From: Bugula neritina
Taxonomy: Eukaryota > Bryozoa > Gymnolaemata > Cheilostomatida > Bugulidae
Reading direction: 5' to 3'
DNA: 64,000 bases
NCBI GenBank assembly: GCA_964035545.1
Contig: OZ037766.1
Location: 23,550,767 to 23,614,766, forward strand
In this document: positions 17,301-29,002 of the stretch, piece by piece
How positions within the stretch are numbered: the first letter of the stretch is position 1
How the letters are laid out: every line of letters starts with the position of its first letter
Made by a program: the position numbers and the translations under genes
Notes under the pieces: generated by a model
Seen by the model: the letters and a program-made list of their open reading frames with translations, nothing else
What the model was told of the DNA's origin: nothing
Database searches by the model: none

Positions 17301-18700
17301 TCCAACAGGCTAGGTTACTAGCTTAGCAAAATATCAATTGTAAGTTTAATTCTTCCAAGCACTAATTTACCTCAAGCTATTAATGGTTTTGCCAGACATG
17401 CAAAGAGCTGTATAACTATATAAGTCCCACAAAATACTTGAATAAAATTTCACAATATAACTCAAGCATGCATGCATGCTTGAGTTATATTGTTTAATAA
17501 AAATCAGTTCCCGCAGTTAGAATAAAGCAACCATACGTTACACACAGCTGTAGCTCCTTTAAAGACATTAACAGTAAGTATGAGTATATACTGCTACTAC
17601 TTAACTAACTCATCAAGAGCCTTAATTCTGTGTATTTTGACTAATTGAACTGAACAACAAGCTATAGCTGTTATTACATTCCCTACCAAGCAGGAGAACT
17701 TGCAGGTTGCAAAGTTTTTGCTTGCAATATTCTGACACCAGAGTTCTAGAAAAATATCGAGTCAGATAATGACAACGGATACAAGCTCAGATAGACAAAC
17801 AAGTGTAGGACCACATGCTATATGCTATTGCTTAGTAGAGCTCTGTAGCAATCAATATCACTTTACTTTAATAATTAAGTTTTTCTAGGTGTCTGTTTAA
17901 GTTTTGTTGACACTAGCAAAAAAACTCATCAAAAGTTTTTTTTTGTAAGCTATATAGCCACACTGTTGACCTCAGCACTTAACAACCAATTATATCTGCA
18001 TTGATACATTTACCACAGCAAACTAGTTGAATTCTATATTAATTGTATATCTCTTCTGTAGGTATGATGTTGAGCATGCTACTTTATTTAATATACTCAA
18101 AGTAGAGCAATACATTGCCTTCAACAATAGGCTATATGTCTGTGCATTGACCAAAAGCAATTTTACCTGTTAGTCATACAATGCAAATACTAACAGAACC
18201 ATAACTACATGCATAAATGCACATCATTACCCTAAAGGCCTAACTAATGTAAATATGAAGTGAAGACAATAGTTAATTAAACTCTAGAGAATTTAGATAA
18301 ATCAGTTAAAGAAGCACTGTAACTGTAGTGTATTGCTGTGATTGAGGTAGGTACAGTAATGGGGAAATTGAGAAAAGCCTGTGTTCTAGATTGGAAATAC
18401 AGCAAAAAAAGTTATGTTCTTGCAAGACTTTCAACTCACACCCCAAACCAAAATTTATAAAGAAAGTTGAAGAACTTAGACTATCCCAATTTCTCCATTA
18501 CTACTTCTAAATGCTGTAATTATCATTATTACTAGTAGCAGCTGCTAAACACTACTTTGAACAACTCAAGGCGCCCCTATATTTCATTTTATTAGCATAG
18601 CTGCATTAGTAGTAACTAGAACAAACATAGCATCTGATGCCACTAACATGTTTGTATATTTGTAGATGCCATCAAAAGATATAATATAATGCTTTTGACA
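14370..18700. other. Intergenic stretch without recognisable gene
   Basis: AT-rich sequence. Open frames of 78-91 codons near 15657-16242 (minus) and 16962-17198 (plus) have no recognisable domain or splice context. A G-rich patch lies at 16023-16044 and a perfect palindrome at 17452-17493. Confidence 0.55.
17452..17493. repeat. Perfect 42-bp palindrome
   Basis: The left half, acaatataactcaagcatgc plus an a, is exactly mirrored as its reverse complement with no spacer; the centre is CATGCATGCATG. Symmetry stops abruptly at both ends. It can extrude as a cruciform or fold as a tight hairpin in RNA. Confidence 0.95.
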
Positions 18701-18707
18701 TTTCAAT

Positions 18708-21700
18708 ATGGCAAAAACTGCAAGAAAACTGTATCTTCTCATTGTTGTATTGTTAGCCACCTGCATAATGTTATCAAGGTATGAATATGAATATATACAC
18801 ACATTGTGCTCTCAACATGGGTTTTCACTCAGCATGGGTTTTCACTTCACTTATTTATTCTGTAAATCTTTGCTGAAAATATTAAGTAGGTGTAAGAATA
18901 AGAATTGTCAGCTCACCATGTTAAGCAACTTAAAACAATTGTTGGTAAAACTTAACATTGCATTCTCAAGACCCGCAGATGTTTTATTTTATAGAGTTTG
19001 CATTTGGCAAGTTATCTTGGCTATCTTTTAGCAACTGGTATTATAGTGATATAGACCGGGTTGTTAAACTATGTTTGATAGTGTTACAAGATCTTAGACA
19101 AAAGTAGCATAGTTATGTAAAAATTTTATTTTATGATTATTAATAATAAAAACAGTTGTCAAATTAATTAATACGAATTTAATTTCAACTTACAAATGCT
19201 GTCATATATTGAACAAACCAAAATAATATTATATTAATACTTTCTGTAACAAAATTCATTTGCTTCCACAATATATTAAATATATAAAAAAAGGTTTGAA
19301 ATATTGTTTTCTGCCGCATTGTTTATCCAACATTTTCGAAAGAAACTTAAATTTTTAATTTTTACAATTTTTCAACTCCTAAAATCTCTGACCATTAACT
19401 GTATTAAAATTTGCTTGTAAGACTGAAGATTATTTATTGAAACCAGATCTTTTCTAATCTGTTTATGCAATAACCATGCCCTATGATCAGCTCTACATGG
19501 TTATGTTTTGTTGACACAATATACTAGTTGGTGAAGTTAACACATTTTACTTCCATGAATATAAATCAGGTGTTGTTGAAAAGCAAAGAGAATGGCATTT
19601 TTTTGGCAAGAAATGCATAAGGAACAACATATTTTTGAAAAATAATTAACTCATATAAATATGTAGAAAAATTATGAATTGCCAAAATTCATTTGGCAAA
19701 AGATCAATTATTAGTATTATATATAAATATAAACATTATGTACAATTGACAATCGTGTAATGAATGGAATAGGTTTTCGAAATGGTGAAATTTGCTAATT
19801 AATACCTTATGAACTAATAATTTTTAACTATAGTTGGTTGAAGATAAATGAAATGGTGAGCTTTCAATCGGACAAGCAGAAAGCTTATGGTACGAGTGCT
19901 AGACAATCACATTCTCTCAAATCATTAGCAGAAGTTAGAGTTGGTGGTTCAGCCAAGCACCAGCCTCTAGAACAAGAGTTTATGGGTAGGTTTTGTTTAG
20001 TTGGTTTGGATAGATATAGTTTGTTTACGTACAAGCTATTAATACTGGTATAAAGTTTGAATGGTTATATAAGCAGCTCTGGGTTTGGGGTGAAGAACAT
20101 GTTTAGTTTGGGGGTCTCAAGTTTAGAGTTGAGTCTCTAACTCCAAAATTGAGACCCCCCCTCAAACTAAAATAGTCCTTCCCCCTAACATGGAGCTGCT
20201 TATAAAACCATCCGTAAAGTTGTGGCCGTAACTCTGGCAAATTTGCTTCACATATACAAGGTGCCAATATGATAATACTGTTGATTGCAAGCATTGAAAA
20301 TATCTTGGCATTCAAGCTAAGCTAGAATACCTGGTTTTGAATTAAAACAAATCAGTGTTGCATGCAGCTGGTGATGAAAAATGTTAACTGAAACAAGCTA
20401 TTTATAAAATACAAAATTGGCTAGTCTCCTTTGTTTCATTATGCATACTAGCAACTAGTTGGTGTAACGCAGACTTTATTATTCCTGTTTATATTTGTTG
20501 TCATGCATGGTAATAAATTTTTCACAAATTGAACATTTATGTACAATACTTTACCAGAATATTCCATTAATAAAATGTGACCAAAAAATTAGTAGCCATT
20601 AAAATATTTCTAATGCAATCTTTAGAAAAAGAAAACAACATGTCCAAGCCATGTGAAAAAGTTACAAGATTTGTAATGATTAAAACTGAAAAGACTGGAT
20701 CAACCACTTTATTCTCTATACTTGCTAGGTACAACATTCTTAATATATTTCCATATAATATGCATTATTCATTAACCTACATTAGCATATATTCATACAG
20801 TTTATATTTCATATAATATATTTACTGATCTTTCATAGTATAATAATCATCTTTAAACGTCTTTATTTTCCTGTATAATTGTTATTGAAATTTTAATTTT
20901 TATCTATGCAGATTCATACTGAAAAATAAACTCAAAGTAATGGTAATGACAAAGGGGGGACATTTGGATGTTACAAGAAAAAGAGGAGATCATCCTGGTA
21001 AGTCTGGAACAAACTAATGTCAACAAACAGGTGCACGTGTGTGTGCTTCATTAACTGATACCTTATTGTTTATTTTCTGTAATAACTTTGATAAGCCTGT
21101 GGAGAGTATGGCAGCATTTTAGCTGGATAGCTTTTCATGGTCTACATCAGTTGAGGAAGCTTTTTATAATATGGGAATAGAAAGTTAATTTGTAAATACA
21201 TGGGCAAATATTAATGTGAAAGAACAACCACACTAGGTTACAGAATTAGATAATTCTTGAGATAAGTTTATTTCATCTTCAAATTATTGAACAAGTTGAG
21301 TTGACACTGTAGTGTTGAGTTTAGCCAGTAGTCCCCGTGGTGTAATCGTTAGCACACTTGCTTGCAACCTGGAAGTCTCCGGTTCGAAACCCAGTTGGGG
21401 CAAAATTATTTTACAGACACCTCAAGCAGCTGATGAAATTTCTCGGAACTCAAATGCCTGTCTAGTTCGGTGCCAGAATTTCTATGCAATTTGTAGAACT
21501 TTCTCACATCCCTGTTGTAGTACACATGTCACTTATATGCTGGTGTGTTAAAAGCATTGGATACTACTGTTAATAAATAGGCTAATAGCTGTAAGTGTTA
21601 AACAGCTAAAGATTTTAATTGTTAATATATAAACACTTTGGAGATTTATTGAAAGTGTCAGAAGTTTTATTAAGGTGCTATAAATAAATCATGAAATTGT

Positions 21701-24700
21701 ACTCCAAAGCTAAAAATGACCTATATTATTCTATTATCTGCTATTTTCTACTTGGAATATTTAAGTGAATGTAAACAATTACAGTTATCTTGCAACACAA
21801 TAAAAGCAATTTAGTAATGGATTTTTTAAATAATAAATATTATAAGTGTACTAGTAGTTTTGAATTAAAAATGTAAAATTATACAGCTCATACTGTGTAG
21901 ACACATATACTAAGAAGTGTGTGATCCTCTATGAAAAATAATGTTTAAATATTGTATTGATGGTTCAGTGTTTTAAAGAGAAGTGGTATATTATGCCTAT
22001 AGCGTGCAACTGCATCAAGACTTTGTAAAGCGCTATGTGCAACTTTATAGTTCAAAGCAGCATATATTAGTCTTTATAAAACTAAAAATTTGAAGACTAA
22101 TTTTTGAGGTACATAATTTGGAATGAAATGTGTTTGTAGTATGACTTATTTTTCTCTCACCTATCTCCACTTTGTCTTGTTCGGGTAGCAGGTTGTAATA
22201 TACCATATAAGTTGCACATTGTAAACACATTTTATTATATGCATTCTATATTATATTTATATATACATTACATTACGTATATATTATATATGATTATAAG
22301 CATATATATTACACAGGATGGGACATAGGCCCAGGTCACCCGAGCCATGCAGACACTCTAGTGCACCATGCGAGGTACAATGAGTCTCTTTTCAGTACAG
22401 TAATTCATCCAGACGCCAAGTACATTACATTAGTCAGAGATTCGGCATCATGGTTAGAGTCAGCGATGAGGTTCTGGCCTGGTCAAGTAAATCATCATGT
22501 GAGATACTAAAATTAGTATTATTTGACTATGTTTTTGTATTATAATACTATATGTTTTTCAGATTTTATAATAAGTAAATATTATATAACTGTATGTAGT
22601 ATTAGCACTGGTGACATAAAAAACTGTGATGATGAGCAGTTATAAGGCTTGAAAATGTAGATATGAAACTGTTAATATGAAATAAACTGAAAGTCTCTTC
22701 TTTGTTATTGTAATTGACCTCTAAAGTAGTGAAATCATTTTTCAGAGCCCTGATGAACTAATAAAGAATCCATTTTTATTTTACCAAAGAAGATCAACGA
22801 TAAAAGATGATTACAATGGTCAGAAAACACTCTTCCATCTCAGCCAGTTACAATGGCTGGGGTTCGATTATAATAAAAAAGATAATGTGACAGCTATGGA
22901 AGAGTACATAAAGTACATTACTAGCAAGTAAGCTGCCTACACAGTAAACAGATATACTGTTACTCTCTATAATATAGACTAGAAAACCTTGGGTTTCAGT
23001 TTAATTTCTGATTATTGCTGCCAGTTTTGGTCACGTACACACTTGTAATTTGTAATTGTACTATAAAGATTACAAAGTAAAGTTCTAGTGACTATCAATC
23101 TAACTAAAGAAAGCAGATATGGTCTCCTGGTTAGAAATGCAGAGTTGTGGGATTGACCCTACAGGGTCAAGACTCACGGACCAGCAAATTTGAGACGAAT
23201 AAGATGTTACTCATGCCAATACTGGTCTTTTGAGCTGGCTGCATGGTCAAAAAAGTGAGCAACAATAACTACACATCTGGCCATAAGCTTGCATGAATCA
23301 AAGTTTTGCAGAATTTGTGTCCCCTTTTTGATAGTCCTTCTAACAATTTAACAGCTTTGATCATTTTATAATAATAACAAGTCTAAAATACATTCTACCT
23401 TGGTACTAGAATCTGGCTGTCAGTAGAAATAACTATTATGTGGCACATTTTGGGCCAGAGTTATATAGTAATAAATAAAATTTCAAGTTCTTCATGCAAA
23501 TAACTGCATTATTCTCTTTACTTTTATTTTATTCATAGACCGAAAAACAGGATTTGAAAATGGTTATATAGTAGAGATAGGCTTCTTTGTTTGTACATCT
23601 CTCGAGTTCAATGCGTGGCAGCATTTGTGCTAAGCTAGTGAATCTAGCGCCAACAATAAATGATGCTGGGAACATCACTCAGTCATAGTTTACTCTTGTA
23701 CCATTTTACAGCCGCCAAGCCAAGTATCAGCATATTTGAAGTCAACATTTATATTTCATTTAAAAACCTCTTGTCATTATAGAGATTCTCATAGATGTGG
23801 CTATAAAAACAGCTGCTGAAATTTTGAAAGTTACATATCATTAGAAAATGTTGCGATTTTCTCGGTTTAGGTTCCACATTGGATTTTTAACTGATCAATT
23901 TGATGCCTCGTTGATTCGTCTCCGGAGACTTTTCTGCTGGACTCATGAAGATTTATTGTATAAAGCACAAGAAGTTGGAGGTAGAGTTAAACCAGGTTCA
24001 CGTAATAAAATCCTACAGCCACTCTCCAAAAAAGGTGTGTTTATCTATGAAGTGCTACTAAAAGTGTACTTCAACTCACATAATTAGCTATATTATAATA
24101 TTCTCATGCATATCATGTATTTATTTCATAAGTCAAAATCTATGTTGTATATTAATATTTATATTTAAATATTTTTAATTAAAGTTGGTAATAATTATTG
24201 CAATTTTGAAATATCTATAAAAAAGTTGTTTGACTTATTATGTAGCACTGTATAATTATGTATGTTACTGTTTATTTATTGCTTAAAGGCATTAGGGAGT
24301 TATTGCAACCTGAAATGAATTTGGGAGACCAATTGTTATACGAAGCTTTCAATAGGACATGGTGGACCGAACATCCTGATGTTAAAGATGAGCATTTCTG
24401 GCAAGAAGTAAGTCATTTATTTTGTTATAGCTAGGAGCCAATGTTATAATTTATTACAACTGTTGAAACAAATACATCCCTGTGAAACCTATTGTAAAGT
24501 AAGTTCAATGTTCAAGAGTCCAATTTCTTTTACATTTCATGTTTAATAAATGTAGAAGGTATTTAAAATTGCTACTTTTCACAATATTGAGCTGTGCAAA
24601 AATTAAAGTTTCCAAAATAATTCACTAATATTTCAAATCTGTATAATTTTACTTAGCGAATTGTATTACAAAGAAATGATTTTGATGATATAACTAAGTA

Positions 24701-25218
24701 GAAATAGTGTTTCTTAATGATGCTGTGTAAACCATAATTTATTTGATTGTATAGCATATTATCATACATTGATGTACTATTATAGACTACAAACTTTATA
24801 ATATTATAGCAGTGCTCATGTAGACTAAATGCAGCAGCAACAAATTTATATCTCAAAAATTGCCACGCCAGTAGATTAGATTGATGGGATAGTCTAACGT
24901 AATATTACATCACATATTTGGAAGAGATTTGAGAAAAGTTAATTATGCTTAATGCTGATCCATGTAATTATATTTTTACAGGTAGAGCAATTCCAAATAA
25001 CAAATGCTATAGCCACTGCAAAATGTTCTGAAGTGATGGCTGGGCGCAAAAAGCTATATACTATACCTGGGAATGAGTGGAGTTCACCAATCCAACTTAC
25101 TATTGATCTCTGTACAGATTTTAGTATGGATAAACATAGGCAAATGCAGCTGTTAGCAACATATGCAATCGGAGAGCGATATGATGCATATGCCTATGTT
25201 AGAGCAACAGACCACTGA
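18708..25218 (+). CDS. Galactose 3-O-sulfotransferase family, 427 aa, nine exons
   Basis: Exons: 18708-18778, 19834-19985, 20626-20728, 20912-20997, 22317-22486, 22746-22927, 23871-24034, 24289-24407, 24982-25218. Phases agree and the sum is 1284 nt, close to the 423 aa of vertebrate GAL3ST1. The product is a type II Golgi membrane enzyme that moves sulfate from PAPS to O-3 of terminal galactose on glycolipids or glycoproteins. Seen: a short cytosolic start and a hydrophobic anchor at about residues 8-22; the 5'-phosphosulfate loop IKTEKTGSTT (93-102); then HARYNES followed by the 3'-phosphate strand YITLVRDSASWLES (173-186). The later DQFDASLIRLRRLFCW is a typical family block. The donor-loop Pro of many relatives (RDP) is Ser here. 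Acceptor choice (ceramide or glycan) cannot be told from sequence. Confidence 0.92.
20058..20214. mobile_element. Foldback MITE with 7-bp target duplication
   Basis: A 157-bp element in intron 2 of the sulfotransferase gene. The left end, TGAATGGTTATATAAGCAGC, matches the reverse complement of the right end, CGGATGGTTTTATAAGCAGC, and the similarity continues through GTTTGGGGGTCTCAA towards the centre, so almost the whole element folds back. TAAAGTT flanks it on both sides (20051-20057 and 20215-20221). No coding capacity. The TSD length suggests a hAT-like or related cut-and-paste family, unproven. Confidence 0.8.
21331..21402 (+). mobile_element. tRNA-like sequence (SINE head or tRNA pseudogene)
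   Basis: It has tRNA length and layout: acceptor start GTCCCCG, A-box GTGGTGTAATCGTTAGC, B-box GGTTCGAAACCC, acceptor return TTGGGGC. Stems contain several mismatches in the anticodon, T and acceptor arms, so it should not fold as a working tRNA. It lies in intron 4 of the sulfotransferase gene. The 3' extent of any SINE body is not defined. Confidence 0.6.
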
Positions 25219-25370
25219 AATCTATCATAGAAACAAATTGGAATATATTTTTTTATTATTTTTTATTTTTATCAACTTTTTAGAAAATCAAGGAGTACTA
25301 TGCAACAGGCCTTATAAGGCCTAAAAATCTGTGATCTAAGTAGAAGTTTATACAGAATGTATGTTATGAC

Positions 25371-25376
25371 AATAAA
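25371..25376 (+). terminator. Polyadenylation signal of the sulfotransferase gene
   Basis: AATAAA about 150 nt after the stop codon. Confidence 0.65.
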
Positions 25377-25379
25377 GCA

Positions 25380-28300
25380 ACCAGAGAATAAGTGTGCGCA
25401 TTTACATTTTCATGTGTGTTACACTATTACTAATCAAAAACCTGTTCTGTTTTACATCAATCATTGCAAATCAGTTGATCATTGCATGTCACAGTCACTA
25501 TAGTGTGCCACTTATAGGCTGATAAAAGTGATAACTGGCAATCATGTATGCTACATTATACTCATTGACTACACCAAACACATAAAGTTTATGTACTACT
25601 CAAGTTATAAGCTTAAGAAGTATATTAACAAACAAAAAATAATCCTTCTACTATCAGAAGCCTTACAAGTTCTGTCCTTTCCCAAAATGTTCATTCTTCG
25701 CGCACACAAACTCTTTGGCATCTCTGATATTCACCGCAGACGGATATTTTCATTTTTTTATGACAAGAGTCTCCTTTGATTTAATCTGCTTATCGCTGTC
25801 GAAGAAATCTAAAAAAAATGTGTCACATGTGATTAAAATAATATTGAAGAAAATAAATATTTATAAAGGTGATAAAATTATTTCTTTGTATCTCCCACAT
25901 TTAAAAAATATTATTTTACTCACACAGCTTGTCATTCATAAAATTTCCTCTGACACAAAGATACTGGATATGAATAACTTGACTCTTAACGTCAGTTTAC
26001 ACCTTAGCTTCCAGTCTTCTACCCGAAACAGCAACCGACTTACTGAACTGAGCTTGTCAAAAGCTTCAGTTTGTCAGCTGGAGCTTCCATCATTTTATAT
26101 TCACCCATGGCCCATGGGCCATGTCTCAACATTAAAAGCAAAACTAAAAGTAAAACAAAAAATAAGTTATTACTTCAAAAGGATAATTATATTGATTTAT
26201 TAAATGTACTAAAATTAAAAATAAAGTGATAAAAATTTCGCCAACTGACAGTGACTGTGAGTGAGTGAGTGTGAGTGAGTGAATGTCACACTCACTGACA
26301 GTGACTCAGTGTGACAAGTATTAATTTTAAAATCAAATATTACAAAACCTTCTTACATTCCTTAATCAAATGATTTGTAATCCTGGTGACAACATCGACA
26401 TTCCGCTCCTTTTTATTTTCCTATGGGCATGGCTGGTGAATAACAATTTACCAGTTCAATTTTCCTACACAAATTAATCGACATAAATCAAAGGGTTCAT
26501 AAATTGTAAAATAGTTTATAAAATGTAAAATGAAAAGAAATACATAAAATGGGCTCGTAAAGTAGTAGCGCATTTATAATGGCATTTCTTAAATTTGCTT
26601 CTTATCAAATCTTGTCAGCTAACAAATATTTTGCAAAAAAAATCAATTACACCATTTTTAACATTTACTTTTTTAATTTAATAATTTAAATTAAAAACAT
26701 GACATCTAAGAAACTTTATTTTATTTATATCGACGCGTTCGTATTATAGATAGAGAATCTCAATACGCATAATGGTAGTAATTGCGGGCGTCGGCATTGC
26801 TTTCCATTAAAACTCATATAAGTTTTCTGTCTCGCATTACTAAGTTGCTTATCATCACAACAATGTGAATGTCTCGACTCTAAAATTGAATGTTGTACCA
26901 TTCAACCTTTAAAATTATGAATTGATGAATAAATATAAAGTATTTTTGATTTTTAATTATTGATAAAATTAATTCTGTAATTTAGTACAATTCAACAAAA
27001 TTCAAATTGTGGTGATAATAATAATAATTGATAATACTTTTAGTTTTACTTTCGCTTAGTCTTATGAGAATATCAATATGAATATGACTTTTAGTTTTAC
27101 TTTTAGTGATTTACAATTACTATTAGTATTAGTCTATTACTCATTTAGTTTTACTGCTAGTACTAGTAGTACTACTGCTAGTAGAACTAGTACTAGTATT
27201 ACTGCTAGTACTCTACTAGTAGACTTCAAATTCAACTTGAAGTCATAGTTAATTACTATTACTATTACTATTACTATTAGTATTAGTATTAGTATTACTA
27301 TTAGCATTACTATCCTATTACGATTAGTACCAGTATTGCATACTGATGGTGATGCTGGGTATTCTAATTCAATAAGTATAAGTATATTTATATTAATAAT
27401 GATATAGTTATAATTCTATTGATATTTATATATTTATTATAAGAATAGCTCTAAGTAGTAAGACTAAGAGTAAGAGTAAATATAACTGATACTCACCTCA
27501 TAACTTAAACTCGCCTCGTAGAAAACAGAATACTCTAGTAACACTAACACCTACTCATATTGGTGCAAAATTTATGAAGGCCTCTTATGTTGATTTTGTT
27601 TAGAGCTATCAAATGTTTGAATAAATAAGTTTCTATCGTCAGCATGTAGTTAAATAAAGTTAGAATTTTTTTAACTGAAATATAAACGATCTTGGCACAT
27701 AGCTAAGCTGAGTTTTTGTTATGAGGTTATGATATTATCATCAAATCTCTAATGCTTCGAGGGATAAACCTGTTATAGAAGGTCTGTAAGGATGCAGAAA
27801 CAGAAGTTGGCTTTTTTCTCTTAGCAGATATTGATATTTTAATTTTCATGGCCATGGTAATCATTGTGATTATCATAATGATAATAATTTATAATTATCA
27901 TTATGCTAATATAATTAGTGATTATGATAAATATGATGATTAACTTAAACAACTCTGAACACTCATACTTTCAGTTTGATTGACACAGTGGATGTGGTAG
28001 CCATATTCATACTCATACTGATATATATATAAATACTGCTTTCAAATAATAACTAGCACATCAAAGTGAAGACAATTACGTATCATTGCATTTATTAATA
28101 CTAACCCTATTTGTCTAAATGAATCTGAATAAAATTAATTGTTAACCAAGCTTGATAAGTTTTTAATATTGCTTTATTTATTAGATATTGCCAATTGCAA
28201 TGAATTGATGAAATTAATTGTTGATAACTAATTTGGTGTACACTAATTTGGCCATAATCATTATCAATAGTAGAAAGTTTATACTGCCAAATGTATTATT

Positions 28301-28990
28301 AAATTTAAAAGGATTCTTTCTAAATATTTCATCAGTTATCAGTTTATTGCTTTGAAAAGATTATTTGGCTATCTTTGACTTGGGATGCCTGCAATTTTCT
28401 TTGTGATTCAGTGTCAATGAATCAACTAAATAACTAGTGAATTACTCTATTTATTTTTCTCACCATTTAATGAAAAAAAAAGAAAGTCTCAAATGCTAAT
28501 TATATTGTCAACATATTTTCATAGGAATTTACTGCAATTACAAAATTAAATAGACATAGCTTATTCTAAAAGTTTACTGTGATAAGCATTCTGATTGATG
28601 AATACCCAGTATTAATGATGCACTACAAACTAATAGCAATGATTTCAATATAAAGAAGTTACTAAGCCCGATATGTTTAAACTAATAGTTATAGTTGTTT
28701 TTTAATTTATTTTATAGGTGATAATTATGTAATGCAAACATACCAAGTTAGCATATGTAGGTGCTAGGTACCAAATAATCTAAGCCCAAAATCTATCATG
28801 TCTAATTTAAGCTATGTAAATTTTGTGACATGCTCACTTTGTAAATATCCGTGAGTTAGATAACCTGCAGATCTATTCCATGGAAGTTATATATAAGTTT
28901 ATGATTTTTTGTGGTTAATTCAGTACAGGGAGCACAATCCAGTCTCACTATACAATGCACAGGACCATCTCCTAGTTATTTAACTGGCTT
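25380..28990. other. Intergenic stretch rich in degenerate simple repeats
   Basis: No supported gene. Open frames at 25528-25779 and 25715-26203 are AT-rich and overlap in different frames, without recognisable domains. GTGAGTGAGT-type repeats and a 31-nt hairpin lie at about 26250-26320, an 18-bp palindrome (CATGGCCCATGGGCCATG) at 26106-26123, and TAGTAT/ACTATT repeats at about 27120-27330. The segment GGTAGCCATATTCATACTCA near 27996 recurs near 45768. Confidence 0.55.
27120..27330. repeat. Degenerate ACTATT/TAGTAC simple repeat
   Basis: Irregular runs of ACTATT, AGTATT, CTAGTA and TAGTAC, partly self-complementary. Similar strings recur at 45.7-46.7 kb. Confidence 0.8.
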
Positions 28991-29002
28991 GAAACTTGAG
29001 CC

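Noticed and set aside
21331-21402. Functional tRNA gene (apparent UGC anticodon)
   Set aside because: Anticodon and T stems have several mismatches and the acceptor stem is imperfect; it fits a SINE head or pseudogene better.
23105-23180. Another tRNA-like sequence in sulfotransferase intron 6
   Set aside because: A-box- and B-box-like strings are present (TGGTCTCCTGGTTAG, GGGTCAAGACTC), but both are poor and nearby GACCCT-AGGGTC symmetry explains part of the pattern.
25528-26203. Two overlapping plus-strand frames of 83 and 162 codons
   Set aside because: AT-driven Ile/Leu/Lys/Ser composition, different frames over the same DNA, no domain recognised; treated as chance.
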